A program made the position numbers and the translations under genes. From Oscillospiraceae bacterium (GTDB lineage Bacteria; Bacillota; Clostridia; Oscillospirales; Ruminococcaceae), in NCBI GenBank assembly GCA_024404915.1, contig JAKSPJ010000001.1, forward strand, positions 1 through 64,000: a DNA stretch of 64,000 nt, in the 5' to 3' direction. The notes under the pieces were generated by a model, which did no database searches, had not been told where the DNA came from, and worked only from the letters and a program-made list of their open reading frames with translations. The number at the start of each line of letters is the position of its first letter. The first letter of the stretch is position 1. Positions 25,431 through 34,157 of the stretch are shown in pieces.

Positions 25431-25715
25431 TTACTGCTCAACAGCGTAAACGCTTACACGCTTGCGGTCACGGCCCAGGCGCTCAAAACGAACCTGGCCA
25501 TCGATTGTTGCAAACAGTGTGTCATCGGAACCGATGCCAACATTGTTGCCCGGATGGATGTGTGTGCCGCGCTGACGAACCAGAATGTTGCCAGCCAGAA
25601 CAAATTGACCATCGCCGCGCTTTACGCCAAGACGCTTTGCCTCAGAGTCACGGCCGTTCTTTGTGGAACCAACGCCCTTCTTGTGAGCGAAGAACTGCAT
25701 GCTAATGCGGATCAT
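25431..25715 (-). CDS. rpmA: Ribosomal protein bL27 with cleavable N-terminus
   Basis: 94 residues. The N-terminal extension MIRISMQFF precedes [15 protein letters not shown]; in Firmicutes the protease Prp cuts between FF and A to expose the tail that reaches the peptidyl transferase centre. The core ([21 protein letters not shown]) is standard. GGAGGTG precedes the ATG. Its protease is encoded just upstream. Confidence 0.97.
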   Translation of the reverse strand: MIRISMQFFAHKKGVGSTKNGRDSEAKRLGVKRGDGQFVLAGNILVRQRGTHIHPGNNVGIGSDDTLFATIDGQVRFERLGRDRKRVSVYAVEQ

Positions 25716-25753
25716 TACAATACACCTCCGTTATCGTGATGTGTCGGAGATCT

Positions 25754-26092
25754 TCACTGCGTCTCGACCGTCACTTTGAACAATCCGTCAAAGTCCTCAG
25801 CCAACGCCTGAAAGTGAAGATACAATCCATTCAAAATATTTGAATATACAGGATTCGGTTCTTTCAACCGAATGACGATTTTATTCTGCGCACCCTGTCC
25901 CGGTGTTACTTTCATGCATTCCTGTGGTGCACCAAAGCAATCACAAAGCAAAGCAGATGTTAACTGGACAGCTGACGAAACAGCTGCACAAAGAACGGAA
26001 TAGCCCACATCCTCTGTGTAAACATCATGCCCGGATACCACGCACTCTACGAATGCGTTATCCCTGCGCAAAAATCGTGCTTTCAGCAACAT
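25754..26092 (-). CDS. prp: Ribosomal-processing cysteine protease Prp
   Basis: 112 residues. The family motif is SGHDVYTEDVGYSVLCAAVSS, with catalytic H22 and C35. Prp removes the L27 leader peptide and is essential where L27 has one. It sits between rplU and rpmA, its normal place. The ATG follows rplU's stop by only 8 nt. Confidence 0.95.
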   Translation of the reverse strand: MLLKARFLRRDNAFVECVVSGHDVYTEDVGYSVLCAAVSSAVQLTSALLCDCFGAPQECMKVTPGQGAQNKIVIRLKEPNPVYSNILNGLYLHFQALAEDFDGLFKVTVETQ

Positions 26093-26100
26093 AAATCGGA

Positions 26101-26412
26101 TTACTTGCTGATGGACTCAATGCGGACCTGTGTATAGGGCTGTCTGTGACCCTTTGCACGCTTCTGACCGCACTTCGGCTTGTAAGTGAAGACACGAATC
26201 TTCTTACCCTTGCCGTTTGCGAGAACGGTAGCTGTTACAGTTGCACCTGCAACAGTAGGAGCACCGATTGTCAGACCAGCCTCGTCGCCGACTGCTGCGA
26301 TCTGATCAAATGTTACGGTTGCACCAACCTCTGCTGTGAGCTTCTCGATACGAACGATATTGCCCTCTTCAACCTTCAGCTGCTTTCCGCCTGTCATAAT
26401 GACTGCATACAT
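26101..26412 (-). CDS. rplU: Ribosomal protein bL21
   Basis: 103 residues from [18 protein letters not shown] to [11 protein letters not shown], full length. Binds 23S rRNA. A frame extending to 26484 crosses the leader and is not used. First gene of rplU-prp-rpmA-obg-mrnC. Confidence 0.97.
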   Translation of the reverse strand: MYAVIMTGGKQLKVEEGNIVRIEKLTAEVGATVTFDQIAAVGDEAGLTIGAPTVAGATVTATVLANGKGKKIRVFTYKPKCGQKRAKGHRQPYTQVRIESISK

Positions 26413-26508
26413 GGTATATTGGCACCTGCCTTTTCCATAAACTCGCTGCGCACGGTGTATGCCAGACTCCGAAGGGTATGGCAATTCTTAAACCGTTCAA
26501 CATGCGGC
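26413..26508 (-). promoter_or_regulatory. rplU 5' leader, possible L21 leader RNA
   Basis: About 95 nt of transcribed leader with a TGCCA/TGGCA hairpin around 26459-26482. Many Firmicutes have an autoregulatory L21 leader at this position. The match is by position and hairpin only. Confidence 0.4.
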
Positions 26509-26514
26509 TTTCCT

Positions 26515-26543
26515 ATTATACACTATTTTTTCTGTTTTGTCAA
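26515..26543 (-). promoter_or_regulatory. Promoter of the rplU operon
   Basis: Minus strand TTGACA (26538-26543), 17-nt spacer, TATAAT (26515-26520); both boxes perfect. Confidence 0.85.
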
Positions 26544-26552
26544 TAGCCAAAC

Positions 26553-26584
26553 GAAAGCTGCCGGTATAAAATCCGGCAGCTTTC
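26553..26584. terminator. Terminator after the GH26 gene
   Basis: AAAGCTGCCGG and CCGGCAGCTTT form a perfect stem. It isolates the dockerin enzyme gene from the rplU promoter only 10 nt further on. Confidence 0.75.
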
Positions 26585-26606
26585 TGCGCTTTTTTTGGTA
26601 TGTTTT

Positions 26607-28514
26607 TCACTTTTTGGACTCAAATTCCTCTTTCGTCATCATACGGGACACATATTTCAGAATTCTTGTCACATCGGCTGCCTGAATACCGGCTGTACCG
26701 TCACAGTCTGCATTTTTCTGTCCCTGTACAGAAATCTCAGCCTCTTTGTCTTCTGCCAGAAAGCGGCTGATCAGAACTGCGTCAGATACGTCAACATCTC
26801 CATCCAGATTCGCATCGCCCAGCAGAGTAATCTGACCGGCATTCTGGGTAACAGTCGTCGTACTACTGGCAGAGGATACCGTTGTAACAGCAGGTGCTGT
26901 CGTGGTCACCGCTGGCAGTTCCGGAGAATAGGTATCCCAATCCGGCAGCTCATCCAGTGTAATGCAGTATTCGCTCTTGTAAAGCTTTGCCAGTTCCTCA
27001 GGATCATTCAATCCTGTCAGATATCTCTGGTACCAGGGGCAGAAATACAGCCATGATGCCTTATCCTTCAGAAGATTATCCAGGGATGGGATGGTATCAT
27101 TTTCGCTCATGACAACCATTTTCTTTCCGCTGGTCTGTGCCACCATTGAATAGAAAGTTGCCGCAATGGCACTGGGATTCGGATCGTTATTATTGATTGC
27201 ATTATACTTGTCGCAGCCCTGGAAATCCACATATTCATCGCCGGGATACCAATCCATTGCATGTGCAGATGTGGACGCAGTCCAGATCCACAGCAGATTA
27301 TTCAATTCATATTCGTTTGTCAGTTTATCGTAGAGGTAATGATACAGATTCCTGCACGCCTCAGGGCCCTCTGCGCCCCACCAGAACCATGCACCCTCAG
27401 CTTCATGCAGCGGACGGAACAGAATCGGAACGCCGGCATCCCTGGCTTTTTTCAGCTGTGCTGCCAGCAGTTCAATATCCGCATTGATGACATCGTTTTC
27501 CCATGTACCTTCCTTCACTGCATTGGTGGCACTGAATGTGGTAAAGTTTCCGCCGTTTGCAGCTGATTCCACATAGAACGCCACATCCTTGCTTCCCTTT
27601 TCCGTAGGCACATTCCAATGGTATGTCACTGTGGGGATACCGCCCTTATCCTTATACCATGCAATCACACGTTCCGGTGCATCATCAAAATATGGAGAAG
27701 TGGTGTTGTAGAACAGAAAATCAATGCCCCGGATGGCAGGCTGTTTTCCGGTCACTTCCTTGATATACTGGAACTCGGCCTCATTATCTACCAGGTAATC
27801 AATCGGCAGGCCCTGGGATTCCAGTGAGTTCTTGTTATAATTATGAGAACCGCAGTATTCCTGCTGACCTGACAAAATATAATTGCCGTAGCAGCTCTTC
27901 ATGTAGGCATACAGTTTCCTTGCTTCCTCACTGGCATTGGGATTGCAGGGTGCGTCATCCGGTGAAAGATTCTTCAGATAGGAGGGTGCCGGAGATACTG
28001 TCAGATAGTCCAGGAATGTATAACCCCAGTAGCTCTTAATCTGGATTTCGTTCCCGCCTTTTTTCAGCTGCACATAGCCTGCCGGCAGCATTTCCCAGCC
28101 ATTGCCGGAATTGAAGGGAAACAGCACTTCGCCCTGGCTTTCGCCATTCACCAGCAGATACTGTGTTTTATCCGGCTTTTCCGGATTTCCGAAGCACTGA
28201 ATATAGCACAGATTCAATGCATACAATCCATCCTCCGGCACAGTGACATTTACGGTAGCTGCTGCCCCTGCACGATCAATATATACATAGCTGTCCCCGG
28301 ACCATCCTGTCATGTCGCAGGGATTGCCAAAGCCGTCCTCATCCACAGTTTCCCATGTAATGGGTTCACGGTATTCGCAGTCTGTCAGCACACCGCTTTC
28401 AAACTCCACCTTAATGACATCGTCTGTGGCAGCGATGCCTTCCATAGACAATGCGCACATTGTGAGCACCGAAGCCGTAACGACTGCCGTCATCTGTTTC
28501 CTCTTCATTTTCAT
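26607..28514 (-). CDS. GH26 beta-mannanase with CBM35-like module and dockerin
   Basis: A 635-residue secreted enzyme. Signal peptide (about 1-29); CBM35-like beta-sandwich (about 33-172) with IKVEFESGVL and the closing NEIQIKSYWGYTFLDYLTV; GH26 barrel (about 195-520) with acid/base E371 in FRPLHEAEGAWFWWG and nucleophile E471 in VVMSEND; Ser/Thr linker; dockerin (about 568-625) with calcium loops DANLDGDVDVSD and DCDGTAGIQAAD. It should cut mannan or glucomannan while attached to a cohesin scaffold. The gene is a single unit between ribosomal and rpiB operons. Confidence 0.93.
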   Translation of the reverse strand: MKMKRKQMTAVVTASVLTMCALSMEGIAATDDVIKVEFESGVLTDCEYREPITWETVDEDGFGNPCDMTGWSGDSYVYIDRAGAAATVNVTVPEDGLYALNLCYIQCFGNPEKPDKTQYLLVNGESQGEVLFPFNSGNGWEMLPAGYVQLKKGGNEIQIKSYWGYTFLDYLTVSPAPSYLKNLSPDDAPCNPNASEEARKLYAYMKSCYGNYILSGQQEYCGSHNYNKNSLESQGLPIDYLVDNEAEFQYIKEVTGKQPAIRGIDFLFYNTTSPYFDDAPERVIAWYKDKGGIPTVTYHWNVPTEKGSKDVAFYVESAANGGNFTTFSATNAVKEGTWENDVINADIELLAAQLKKARDAGVPILFRPLHEAEGAWFWWGAEGPEACRNLYHYLYDKLTNEYELNNLLWIWTASTSAHAMDWYPGDEYVDFQGCDKYNAINNNDPNPSAIAATFYSMVAQTSGKKMVVMSENDTIPSLDNLLKDKASWLYFCPWYQRYLTGLNDPEELAKLYKSEYCITLDELPDWDTYSPELPAVTTTAPAVTTVSSASSTTTVTQNAGQITLLGDANLDGDVDVSDAVLISRFLAEDKEAEISVQGQKNADCDGTAGIQAADVTRILKYVSRMMTKEEFESKK

Positions 28515-28617
28515 TACCCCTTTAAATTATTTTACCGCCGTTACCCATCGGCAGTATAAAACAAAATCACTCTTTCCGCATTAAGCTATGCGAAATTATC
28601 CTATTGCTATTGTGCCC

Positions 28618-29064
28618 TTATTTATTCTTCTGCTCTGCCTCAATTGCCATTACCATATCCACACGGCGCTGATGTCTGCCGCCTTCAAACTCCGTGAACA
28701 AAAATGCCTGGAGAATCTCTGCAGCCAGACCGGAGCCTACCACTCTTGCGCCCATGCACAGGACATTTGCGTCATTATGCAGACGTGTGAATTTTGCACT
28801 GTAGGTATCAGAACATACAGCAGCACGAATGCCGTTCATTTTGCCTGCTGCCATGCACATGCCGATGCCGGTGCCGCAAAGCAGAATACCCTTTTCTGCC
28901 TCTCCGGACTGTACCTTTTCACATACCGCCTTTGCCATAATCGGATAATCGCTGGGGGCTTCATCTGTGCCGCAGTCCACATAGGGAATCTGCTGCTCCT
29001 CCAGATATGCCTTCACGATTTTCCGCAGGTCTGCTGCTGCGTGGTCACTTCCAATTGCGATCAT
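28618..29064 (-). CDS. rpiB: Ribose-5-phosphate isomerase B
   Basis: 148 residues starting MIAIGSDHAAADLRKIVKAYL. It contains the catalytic cysteine in DCGTDEAP or the GILLCGTGIGMCMAAGK loop and the conserved H in RLHNDANVLCMGARVVG. It interconverts ribose-5-phosphate and ribulose-5-phosphate in the pentose phosphate pathway. Close relatives act on allose or galactose 6-phosphates. AAGGAAAAG precedes the ATG. It ends the tsaE-tsaB unit. Confidence 0.93.
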   Translation of the reverse strand: MIAIGSDHAAADLRKIVKAYLEEQQIPYVDCGTDEAPSDYPIMAKAVCEKVQSGEAEKGILLCGTGIGMCMAAGKMNGIRAAVCSDTYSAKFTRLHNDANVLCMGARVVGSGLAAEILQAFLFTEFEGGRHQRRVDMVMAIEAEQKNK

Positions 29065-29083
29065 AATCTTTTCCTTCTTTCTG

Positions 29084-29734
29084 TTATCCTATTTTCACAG
29101 CCTGCAAATAGCTGACTGTCAGATCCTCGGGTCGTACAGGTTCACTGTGGAATGCCGCCATTGCAATGCCGCAGGCAGACTGATTCCGCAGGTGCATGGG
29201 AGCTTCCAGAAAGCTGCCGCCGTTCTGCCGCAGAATCTCTGCGCCATCTCCCACAACCATCACAGGTGCCTGATAGTTTTCAATCTGCGCCTGTATTTCC
29301 TCTGCTTCCATAATTTTATCATCTGTCAGCCGTGTGACAGATACGCCGTCGCTTTCAAAAAAAGCGCAGTAGCATAGATTCTTTCTTGCCGCAAGGCAGC
29401 CGCACAGAATTCCGCTTCTGCCTGCCAGATTCCAGGCAAGGCCTTCCAAAGTAGATACTCCTGCGCACTGCTTCTGCCCTGCAAATCCCATGGCCTGCAT
29501 TGCCGCAATGCCAATCCGCAAGCCTGTATAAGAGCCGGGACCATTTGCCGCTGCAAACAAATCCACATCCTGTACAGTACGGCCTGTATCTGCCAGCAAT
29601 TGTTTTACCATAGGCAAAAGAATCTGTGAATGCGCTCTCTGGGTATAAATCATGCGGTATCCCAGCAGAGTATCATTTTCCGCAACAGCCGCAGAGGCTG
29701 TACAGCCGGATGTATCAACTGCCAAAATGATCAA
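29084..29734 (-). CDS. tsaB: tRNA t6A biosynthesis protein TsaB
   Basis: 216 residues, ASKHA fold: ILAVDTSGCTASAA and ANGPGSYTGLRIG. TsaB scaffolds TsaD and TsaE in making threonylcarbamoyl-adenosine 37 of ANN-decoding tRNAs. An ATG at 29743 is fused to the GGAG itself; the TTG at 29734, 9 nt after GGAG, is the better start. Overlaps the end of tsaE by 20 nt. tsaD is not in the window. Confidence 0.93.
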   Translation of the reverse strand: MIILAVDTSGCTASAAVAENDTLLGYRMIYTQRAHSQILLPMVKQLLADTGRTVQDVDLFAAANGPGSYTGLRIGIAAMQAMGFAGQKQCAGVSTLEGLAWNLAGRSGILCGCLAARKNLCYCAFFESDGVSVTRLTDDKIMEAEEIQAQIENYQAPVMVVGDGAEILRQNGGSFLEAPMHLRNQSACGIAMAAFHSEPVRPEDLTVSYLQAVKIG

Positions 29735-30161
29735 GCAATTCATCTCCTTCTATTACTATGGTGCGGGGCATATCGCCATTGCCCGATATGCTGATTTTCA
29801 GCATCGGCTGCGGCAGTTCGTCGATAATATTCTCAGCCCACTCTATCACAAAGACGGAATCTTTCAGGGGATAATCCCAGAAACCTGTGGTCTCCAGTGC
29901 TTCCGCCGATGTCACACGGTACATATCAAAATGATAAACGGATATACAACCCATCTCATGGTATTCATTCACCAATGCAAATGTGGGAGAACTTACCACA
30001 TCCGGAAAACCGATTCCTTCTGCCAGCCCTCTGGTAAAGGTGGTCTTGCCTGCACCCATGCCGCCGAAGTAGGCAATACAGGTTCCCGGACGAAGTGCTG
30101 CTCCGATTTTCTTTGCAATTGCATGTGTTTCTGATGGGGAATTCGATTCAAATTTCAGCAT
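29715..30161 (-). CDS. tsaE: tRNA t6A ATPase TsaE
   Basis: 148 residues with Walker A GGMGAGKTTFTRG and the FDMYR motif (YHFDMYRV). The ATPase resets the TsaB-TsaD complex in each t6A cycle. The frame opens further upstream at 30221, but M21 at 30161 starts the family homology (SPSETHAIAKKIG) and lies 4 nt after the stop of the upstream gene. Confidence 0.93.
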   Translation of the reverse strand: MLKFESNSPSETHAIAKKIGAALRPGTCIAYFGGMGAGKTTFTRGLAEGIGFPDVVSSPTFALVNEYHEMGCISVYHFDMYRVTSAEALETTGFWDYPLKDSVFVIEWAENIIDELPQPMLKISISGNGDMPRTIVIEGDELLDHFGS

Positions 30162-30165
30162 ATTC

Positions 30166-30885
30166 TCAATCCTGTTGCGTATACTGCAGTCTGATTCTGC
30201 AGTTTTTGTTTTCTGTGTCACGCTGTATTGTTATCTGAAGTGTATCTCCACAGCGTTCAGCCATTTCCTTTTGCAGTGCATCCCGAAGCAGCATCGCCAT
30301 ACCGCAGACTTCTCCATCCCACTGCAGGGGATGCAGTTCACACTGTGCAAATGACAATGCCCAGATATCTGTTTCCACATATTCTTCCGTCACACGAAGA
30401 ATCATGAATGCTTCATCTGTTCTGCCGAACATCCTTGCCGTTTTCATCTCATATCGTTCCAGACGCCGGGCAGTCTCTTTCACAAGGGTTTCCAGCTGAC
30501 TCTGCCACTTACTCTGTATAATATTCCGGAATGCGGTTCCGCTGTGCATCTCCACAAAATTTTTCGGTACTTGTATCACAGCTTTTGTTTCAGATGTAAT
30601 CAGACGAATGGTGTCCGTTTCTGAAAGCATTGTCTGCTCCGACAGAATGGTCTGAGGATATGTGATTTTCAATTCAGGAAAACGATTGCGAAGGCCCCGC
30701 ACTGCATCTGCATTCTGCGAAACGCCGGTAATACCTGTCTGTTCCGTCTGTATCCATTCGCCTTCTTCATTCTGCTGTTCCTTCACCTGAACCGTACCCA
30801 GCACCTCCGTCAGCTCGAAGGCATCATCCTCTGCTGACAGGGCTTTTAATAATATCGTCTCCGAAAGACTATTTGTATTCAGCAT
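30166..30885 (-). CDS. Protein of unknown function upstream of tsaE
   Basis: 239 residues, not recognised. It looks soluble: a beta-rich first half (ITGVSQNADAVRGLRNRFP, ITYPQTILSEQTMLS), then a helix (SQLETLVKETARRLERYE) and a final alpha/beta part. No catalytic motif is visible. GAAGGAGGTGTGCGG sets the ATG at 30885. It is the first gene of the unit ending with rpiB and abuts tsaE by 4 nt, which hints at a role or shared control with the t6A genes. Confidence 0.7.
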   Translation of the reverse strand: MLNTNSLSETILLKALSAEDDAFELTEVLGTVQVKEQQNEEGEWIQTEQTGITGVSQNADAVRGLRNRFPELKITYPQTILSEQTMLSETDTIRLITSETKAVIQVPKNFVEMHSGTAFRNIIQSKWQSQLETLVKETARRLERYEMKTARMFGRTDEAFMILRVTEEYVETDIWALSFAQCELHPLQWDGEVCGMAMLLRDALQKEMAERCGDTLQITIQRDTENKNCRIRLQYTQQD

Positions 30886-30958
30886 CCGCACACCTCCTTC
30901 AGATGCATTTCATATCCGTATATGACTGCACGGATTCTATTGCATGCCCATACTGTAT

Positions 30959-30987
30959 ATTATAGCAATATCCATGTGGAAAGTCAA
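30959..30987 (-). promoter_or_regulatory. Promoter of the tsaE-tsaB-rpiB unit
   Basis: Minus strand TTGACT (30982-30987), 17-nt spacer, TATAAT (30959-30964). The stretch 30988-31160 between the divergent promoters holds no gene. Confidence 0.7.
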
Positions 30988-31160
30988 GGGAAATACCGTA
31001 CAGAGCTGATGTTTTTCTCAAATCAGATCTGCCGTTCCGGATTTCTTCTTCGCGTTCATAAATTGTTCATATTTTATTCACACAGTTTTTACTTTCGTCT
31101 TTCCGATAGGATAGTATCGTAACTGCGTTATTTTTCGCATAAGTTGTACTTTGCTTGTAC

Positions 31161-31189
31161 TTGACTTTCGTTTGTGAATATGATATAAT
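31161..31189 (+). promoter_or_regulatory. Promoter of the degV gene
   Basis: TTGACT (31161-31166), 17-nt spacer, TATAAT (31184-31189), 54 nt before the start. Confidence 0.7.
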
Positions 31190-31243
31190 AGTTTTAAAAG
31201 ATACAGGTATTCTTTATACAACACACACGAAAGGATGAATACT

Positions 31244-32134
31244 ATGACTGATTACATCATTGCAGTTGCATCCACCGCAGATTTGCCGGATACATTCTAC
31301 GAAGAAAACAACATTCCCTGTATTCGATATCATTACTCCATTTCCATTGCAGAAAATCATGTGAAGCAATATGAAGATGACTGCAAAGATGCCACAAGAA
31401 AGAAATCCTTTGCCAATATGCGGAAAGGATTGATTTTTTCCACCTCCATGATTAATGTCTGCGATTATGCAGATTTCTTCCGTGATCTGATTAAAAAGCA
31501 CGAGAAAATCTTGTTTCTGGATATGTCCAGAGAGATGTCCAGTTCCTATCAGGCATCCATACAGGCCGCAGAAATGATTCAGAATGAATACCCTGACCGC
31601 AAACTGTATATTATGGATACCAGATGCGTATCAGGCGGTCTGGGCATACTTGTTCGTGAGCTGGTTAAGCGCAGAAATGCGGGTATGTCCTTCGATAATC
31701 TCATCGCCTGGGGAGAAGCCAGCAAGCTGAAAATCATGCACCGCTTCACTGTGGACGACCTGAAATATCTGAAGCGCAGCGGCCGTGTATCCAATGCCTC
31801 TGCCATGTTAGGTTCCATGTTCGGCATCAAGCCTGTTCTGTATGTTTCTGATGAAGGCAAACTGGTAATGAATGCCAAAGCCAGAGGAAGAAAAGCCGCA
31901 TTGAAAGAATTGGTAGACGGTGTCAAGCGTGACCTGCAGGATCCGGATGGACAGACCTTCGTCATTCTGCATGCCGACTGCTGGGATGATGCACAATGGG
32001 TACGCTCTGAAATCATGATGGCATTCCCCACACTGGAGGATGTGGTTGTATCCAGTATCGGTGTCGTCATCGGCACCCACTGCGGTCCCGGCCTTCTTGC
32101 CGTCTTCTACTTCGGAGACCAGAGAAAAGCATGA
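31244..32134 (+). CDS. DegV-family fatty-acid-binding protein
   Basis: 296 residues. The family landmarks are STADLPDTFYEE at the N-terminus, the central STSMINVCDY, LDMSREMSSSYQ (acyl carboxylate contact) and DDLKYLKRSGRVSNASAMLGSMFGIKPVL. DegV (FakB-type) proteins present a fatty acid to a kinase FakA; no fakA gene is in the window. Of two ATGs, the one at 31244 has the correct distance from GAAAGGA. Confidence 0.93.
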   Translation: MTDYIIAVASTADLPDTFYEENNIPCIRYHYSISIAENHVKQYEDDCKDATRKKSFANMRKGLIFSTSMINVCDYADFFRDLIKKHEKILFLDMSREMSSSYQASIQAAEMIQNEYPDRKLYIMDTRCVSGGLGILVRELVKRRNAGMSFDNLIAWGEASKLKIMHRFTVDDLKYLKRSGRVSNASAMLGSMFGIKPVLYVSDEGKLVMNAKARGRKAALKELVDGVKRDLQDPDGQTFVILHADCWDDAQWVRSEIMMAFPTLEDVVVSSIGVVIGTHCGPGLLAVFYFGDQRKA

Positions 32135-32182
32135 TTGCAGTACATCAAAAAACGCTTTTTCCATACTTTCAAGGGCAGCTGA

Positions 32183-32614
32183 ATGATAATACTAAAAAAA
32201 ACAGATTTTGAAAAAATGCTTCGCCACGCTGAAGCAGTGTATCCGATGGAAGCCTGCGGAATGATTGCGGGCATTGCGGAGGGAGATAGCAGCATCATAA
32301 AGGCGGTATATTTCCTGACAAACACAGATCATTCCAAAACGCATTTTTCTCTGGATGCCAGAGAACAATTTGACACAGTCCGTGATATGCGCAGCAAGGG
32401 ACTGATTCCTTTGGGCAACTGGCATTCGCATCCTGAATCACCAGCATTCCCTTCAGAGGAGGATTCCCGGCTTGCATATGACACCAGCGCATACTATCTG
32501 ATTCTTTCTTTGATGGACAGCAAACGGCCTGTTCTTCACGCTTTCAGGCCTGACGGCGCAAGGCTCAGAACAGAACCAATCATCATTGACGAAACACCCA
32601 CCCTCTCCTTATAA
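32183..32614 (+). CDS. M67-family JAMM metallopeptidase
   Basis: 143 residues; MEACGMIAG gives the conserved Glu, and NWHSHPESPAFPSEED is the full JAMM zinc motif (HxH-x7-S-x2-D). Bacterial JAMM proteins remove C-terminal residues from ubiquitin-like ThiS/MoaD-type sulfur carriers. No such carrier or E1-like gene is next to it here. It follows degV by 48 nt and probably shares its transcript. Confidence 0.9.
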   Translation: MIILKKTDFEKMLRHAEAVYPMEACGMIAGIAEGDSSIIKAVYFLTNTDHSKTHFSLDAREQFDTVRDMRSKGLIPLGNWHSHPESPAFPSEEDSRLAYDTSAYYLILSLMDSKRPVLHAFRPDGARLRTEPIIIDETPTLSL

Positions 32615-32617
32615 AAC

Positions 32618-32647
32618 AAAGAGCAGCACTCAGCAGTGCTGCTCTTT
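32618..32647 (+). terminator. Terminator after the JAMM gene
   Basis: AAAGAGCAGCACT and AGTGCTGCTCTTT pair around CAGC. The T-tract is short. Confidence 0.75.
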
Positions 32648-32757
32648 GCATTGATAGATTGCTCATGCTTGCATAATCAGACATCGTATCTGCTATTATA
32701 AATGATTCAGCGAATTCAGTATTTCCACCATAGACATTCTGCTTCTCTGTGTGTATT

Positions 32758-34089
32758 TTACTGCGTCTGCTCCGACGAAACAGAAGTCTCTGTCGCAGGA
32801 GGCAATATTGCTTCCGTGGTTACAGCAGTGGTTGTTGCTTCAGTTGTTGTCGCAGTTGCCGCTGCCTTTTCATCCACATACTGCCTCATCATATCTCTTG
32901 CACAGGCGGCAACATTCTGTACAAAGCTCACATCCGGTGTATAATTGTTCGCACCGCTGAGAATAACGAGAATATACGGCGACTCATCATCAATAAAGCA
33001 AACCTCATGGTACTGTGCAGGAATACTGCCATATTTTACAGCGATATCCTGTCCCTGACTGATGGTATTCCGCACATAGCTCTGACCGGATTTCACCAGT
33101 GCTTCCCAGGCAATCTGCCAGCACTGGCCTGCCTTTGACATGGCATGCATCTTCTCCATGGATGCCCGCATAAAGCCGGCTGTCACCGCAGGAAAACGGG
33201 TATACTGGCTGATGGATTCCGTGAAGCCCCAGGATTTCACCATATCATTGAAGCCCTGAATGCCAAAGAGATATACCAGCATATCATAGCCCACATTATC
33301 AGAATAACGCAGAGTATAGTCAATCAGCTGCGCAATGGTATACTGCTTTCCATATCCGTTTTTGCGGATAATGCCGGAGCCGCCGTGATACCAGGATGAA
33401 GTATATGTGATGGTTTCATCCAGACTGCGGACACCGCTGGAAAGCTGACAGCAGCAGTAATACACATAGGGCAGTTTGATAATGCTTGCACCGGAAATCG
33501 CCGTATTTTCATGATAGGAATACAGTGTAGTACCATCCAGGCTGTAAAGAAGCACTGCACAGTTTTTTGTATAGTTCTTAATCAGCTTATCCATCTTTGC
33601 TGTATAATCAACAGCGGCAGTGGTCTTTGTGGTAGCCTGCGCCTGGGGTGCTGTCTGAGGCGGTGCGGTCTGGGGCGGAATTGTCTGGGCAGGTGCAGAG
33701 GGAAGTGTCACCTCAACAGGAGGCTCTGTCTGCTGTTCAAACTGCTGATAATACTGATATTGATACTGTTCCGGCGATGCATCCGTTACCGCCGCATACT
33801 GCGTCTGGACATTTGCCTTGGTTGTAGCTGCTGTCGTTGTCCCTGTCGTTTTAGCAGTCGTGGCAGCCGCCTTGGTTGTGGTCTTTCTTGTAGTTTCCGC
33901 AGTGACAGTTGTAGTCTCCGTTGTTGTCTCCGTTGTGGTTTCCGTAGTCACCTCTGTGATGATATTGTCAATCTCTGCCTGACTTGTCAGATCTGAATCT
34001 ATGTCCTTGGCACCACAGGCGGTACAGGCAAGCAGCAGATTCGCCATAACAACTGCTGCTGCCCGTTTCATATGAAGTGATAAATGCAT
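32758..34089 (-). CDS. Lipoprotein with serine beta-lactamase-like domain and two Thr-rich linkers
   Basis: 443 residues. Lipobox LLAC gives lipidated C22. A long Thr-rich then Pro/Gln-rich linker (about 45-158) leads to a class A beta-lactamase-like hydrolase domain (about 160-415): SxxK at S202-K205 (ASIIK), SDN at 263-265, and KYG at 352-354 where KTG is usual. A second Thr-rich tail closes it. It is anchored outside the membrane; a role in cell-wall or peptide-ester hydrolysis is more likely than drug resistance. The start is the ATG at 34089 behind CGAGGAAAAC, not the first ATG at 34113. Confidence 0.85.
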   Translation of the reverse strand: MHLSLHMKRAAAVVMANLLLACTACGAKDIDSDLTSQAEIDNIITEVTTETTTETTTETTTVTAETTRKTTTKAAATTAKTTGTTTAATTKANVQTQYAAVTDASPEQYQYQYYQQFEQQTEPPVEVTLPSAPAQTIPPQTAPPQTAPQAQATTKTTAAVDYTAKMDKLIKNYTKNCAVLLYSLDGTTLYSYHENTAISGASIIKLPYVYYCCCQLSSGVRSLDETITYTSSWYHGGSGIIRKNGYGKQYTIAQLIDYTLRYSDNVGYDMLVYLFGIQGFNDMVKSWGFTESISQYTRFPAVTAGFMRASMEKMHAMSKAGQCWQIAWEALVKSGQSYVRNTISQGQDIAVKYGSIPAQYHEVCFIDDESPYILVILSGANNYTPDVSFVQNVAACARDMMRQYVDEKAAATATTTEATTTAVTTEAILPPATETSVSSEQTQ

Positions 34090-34157
34090 ACTGTTTTCCT
34101 CGTTTTCATTCATATTGGCAGGGACTATTCAATGCACCCCGGAAAATGGTTCTGTCC

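Noticed and set aside
32758..34089. Antibiotic-resistance beta-lactamase
   Set aside because: KYG replaces KTG, and the lipid anchor and Thr-rich linkers suggest a cell-surface enzyme of another kind.
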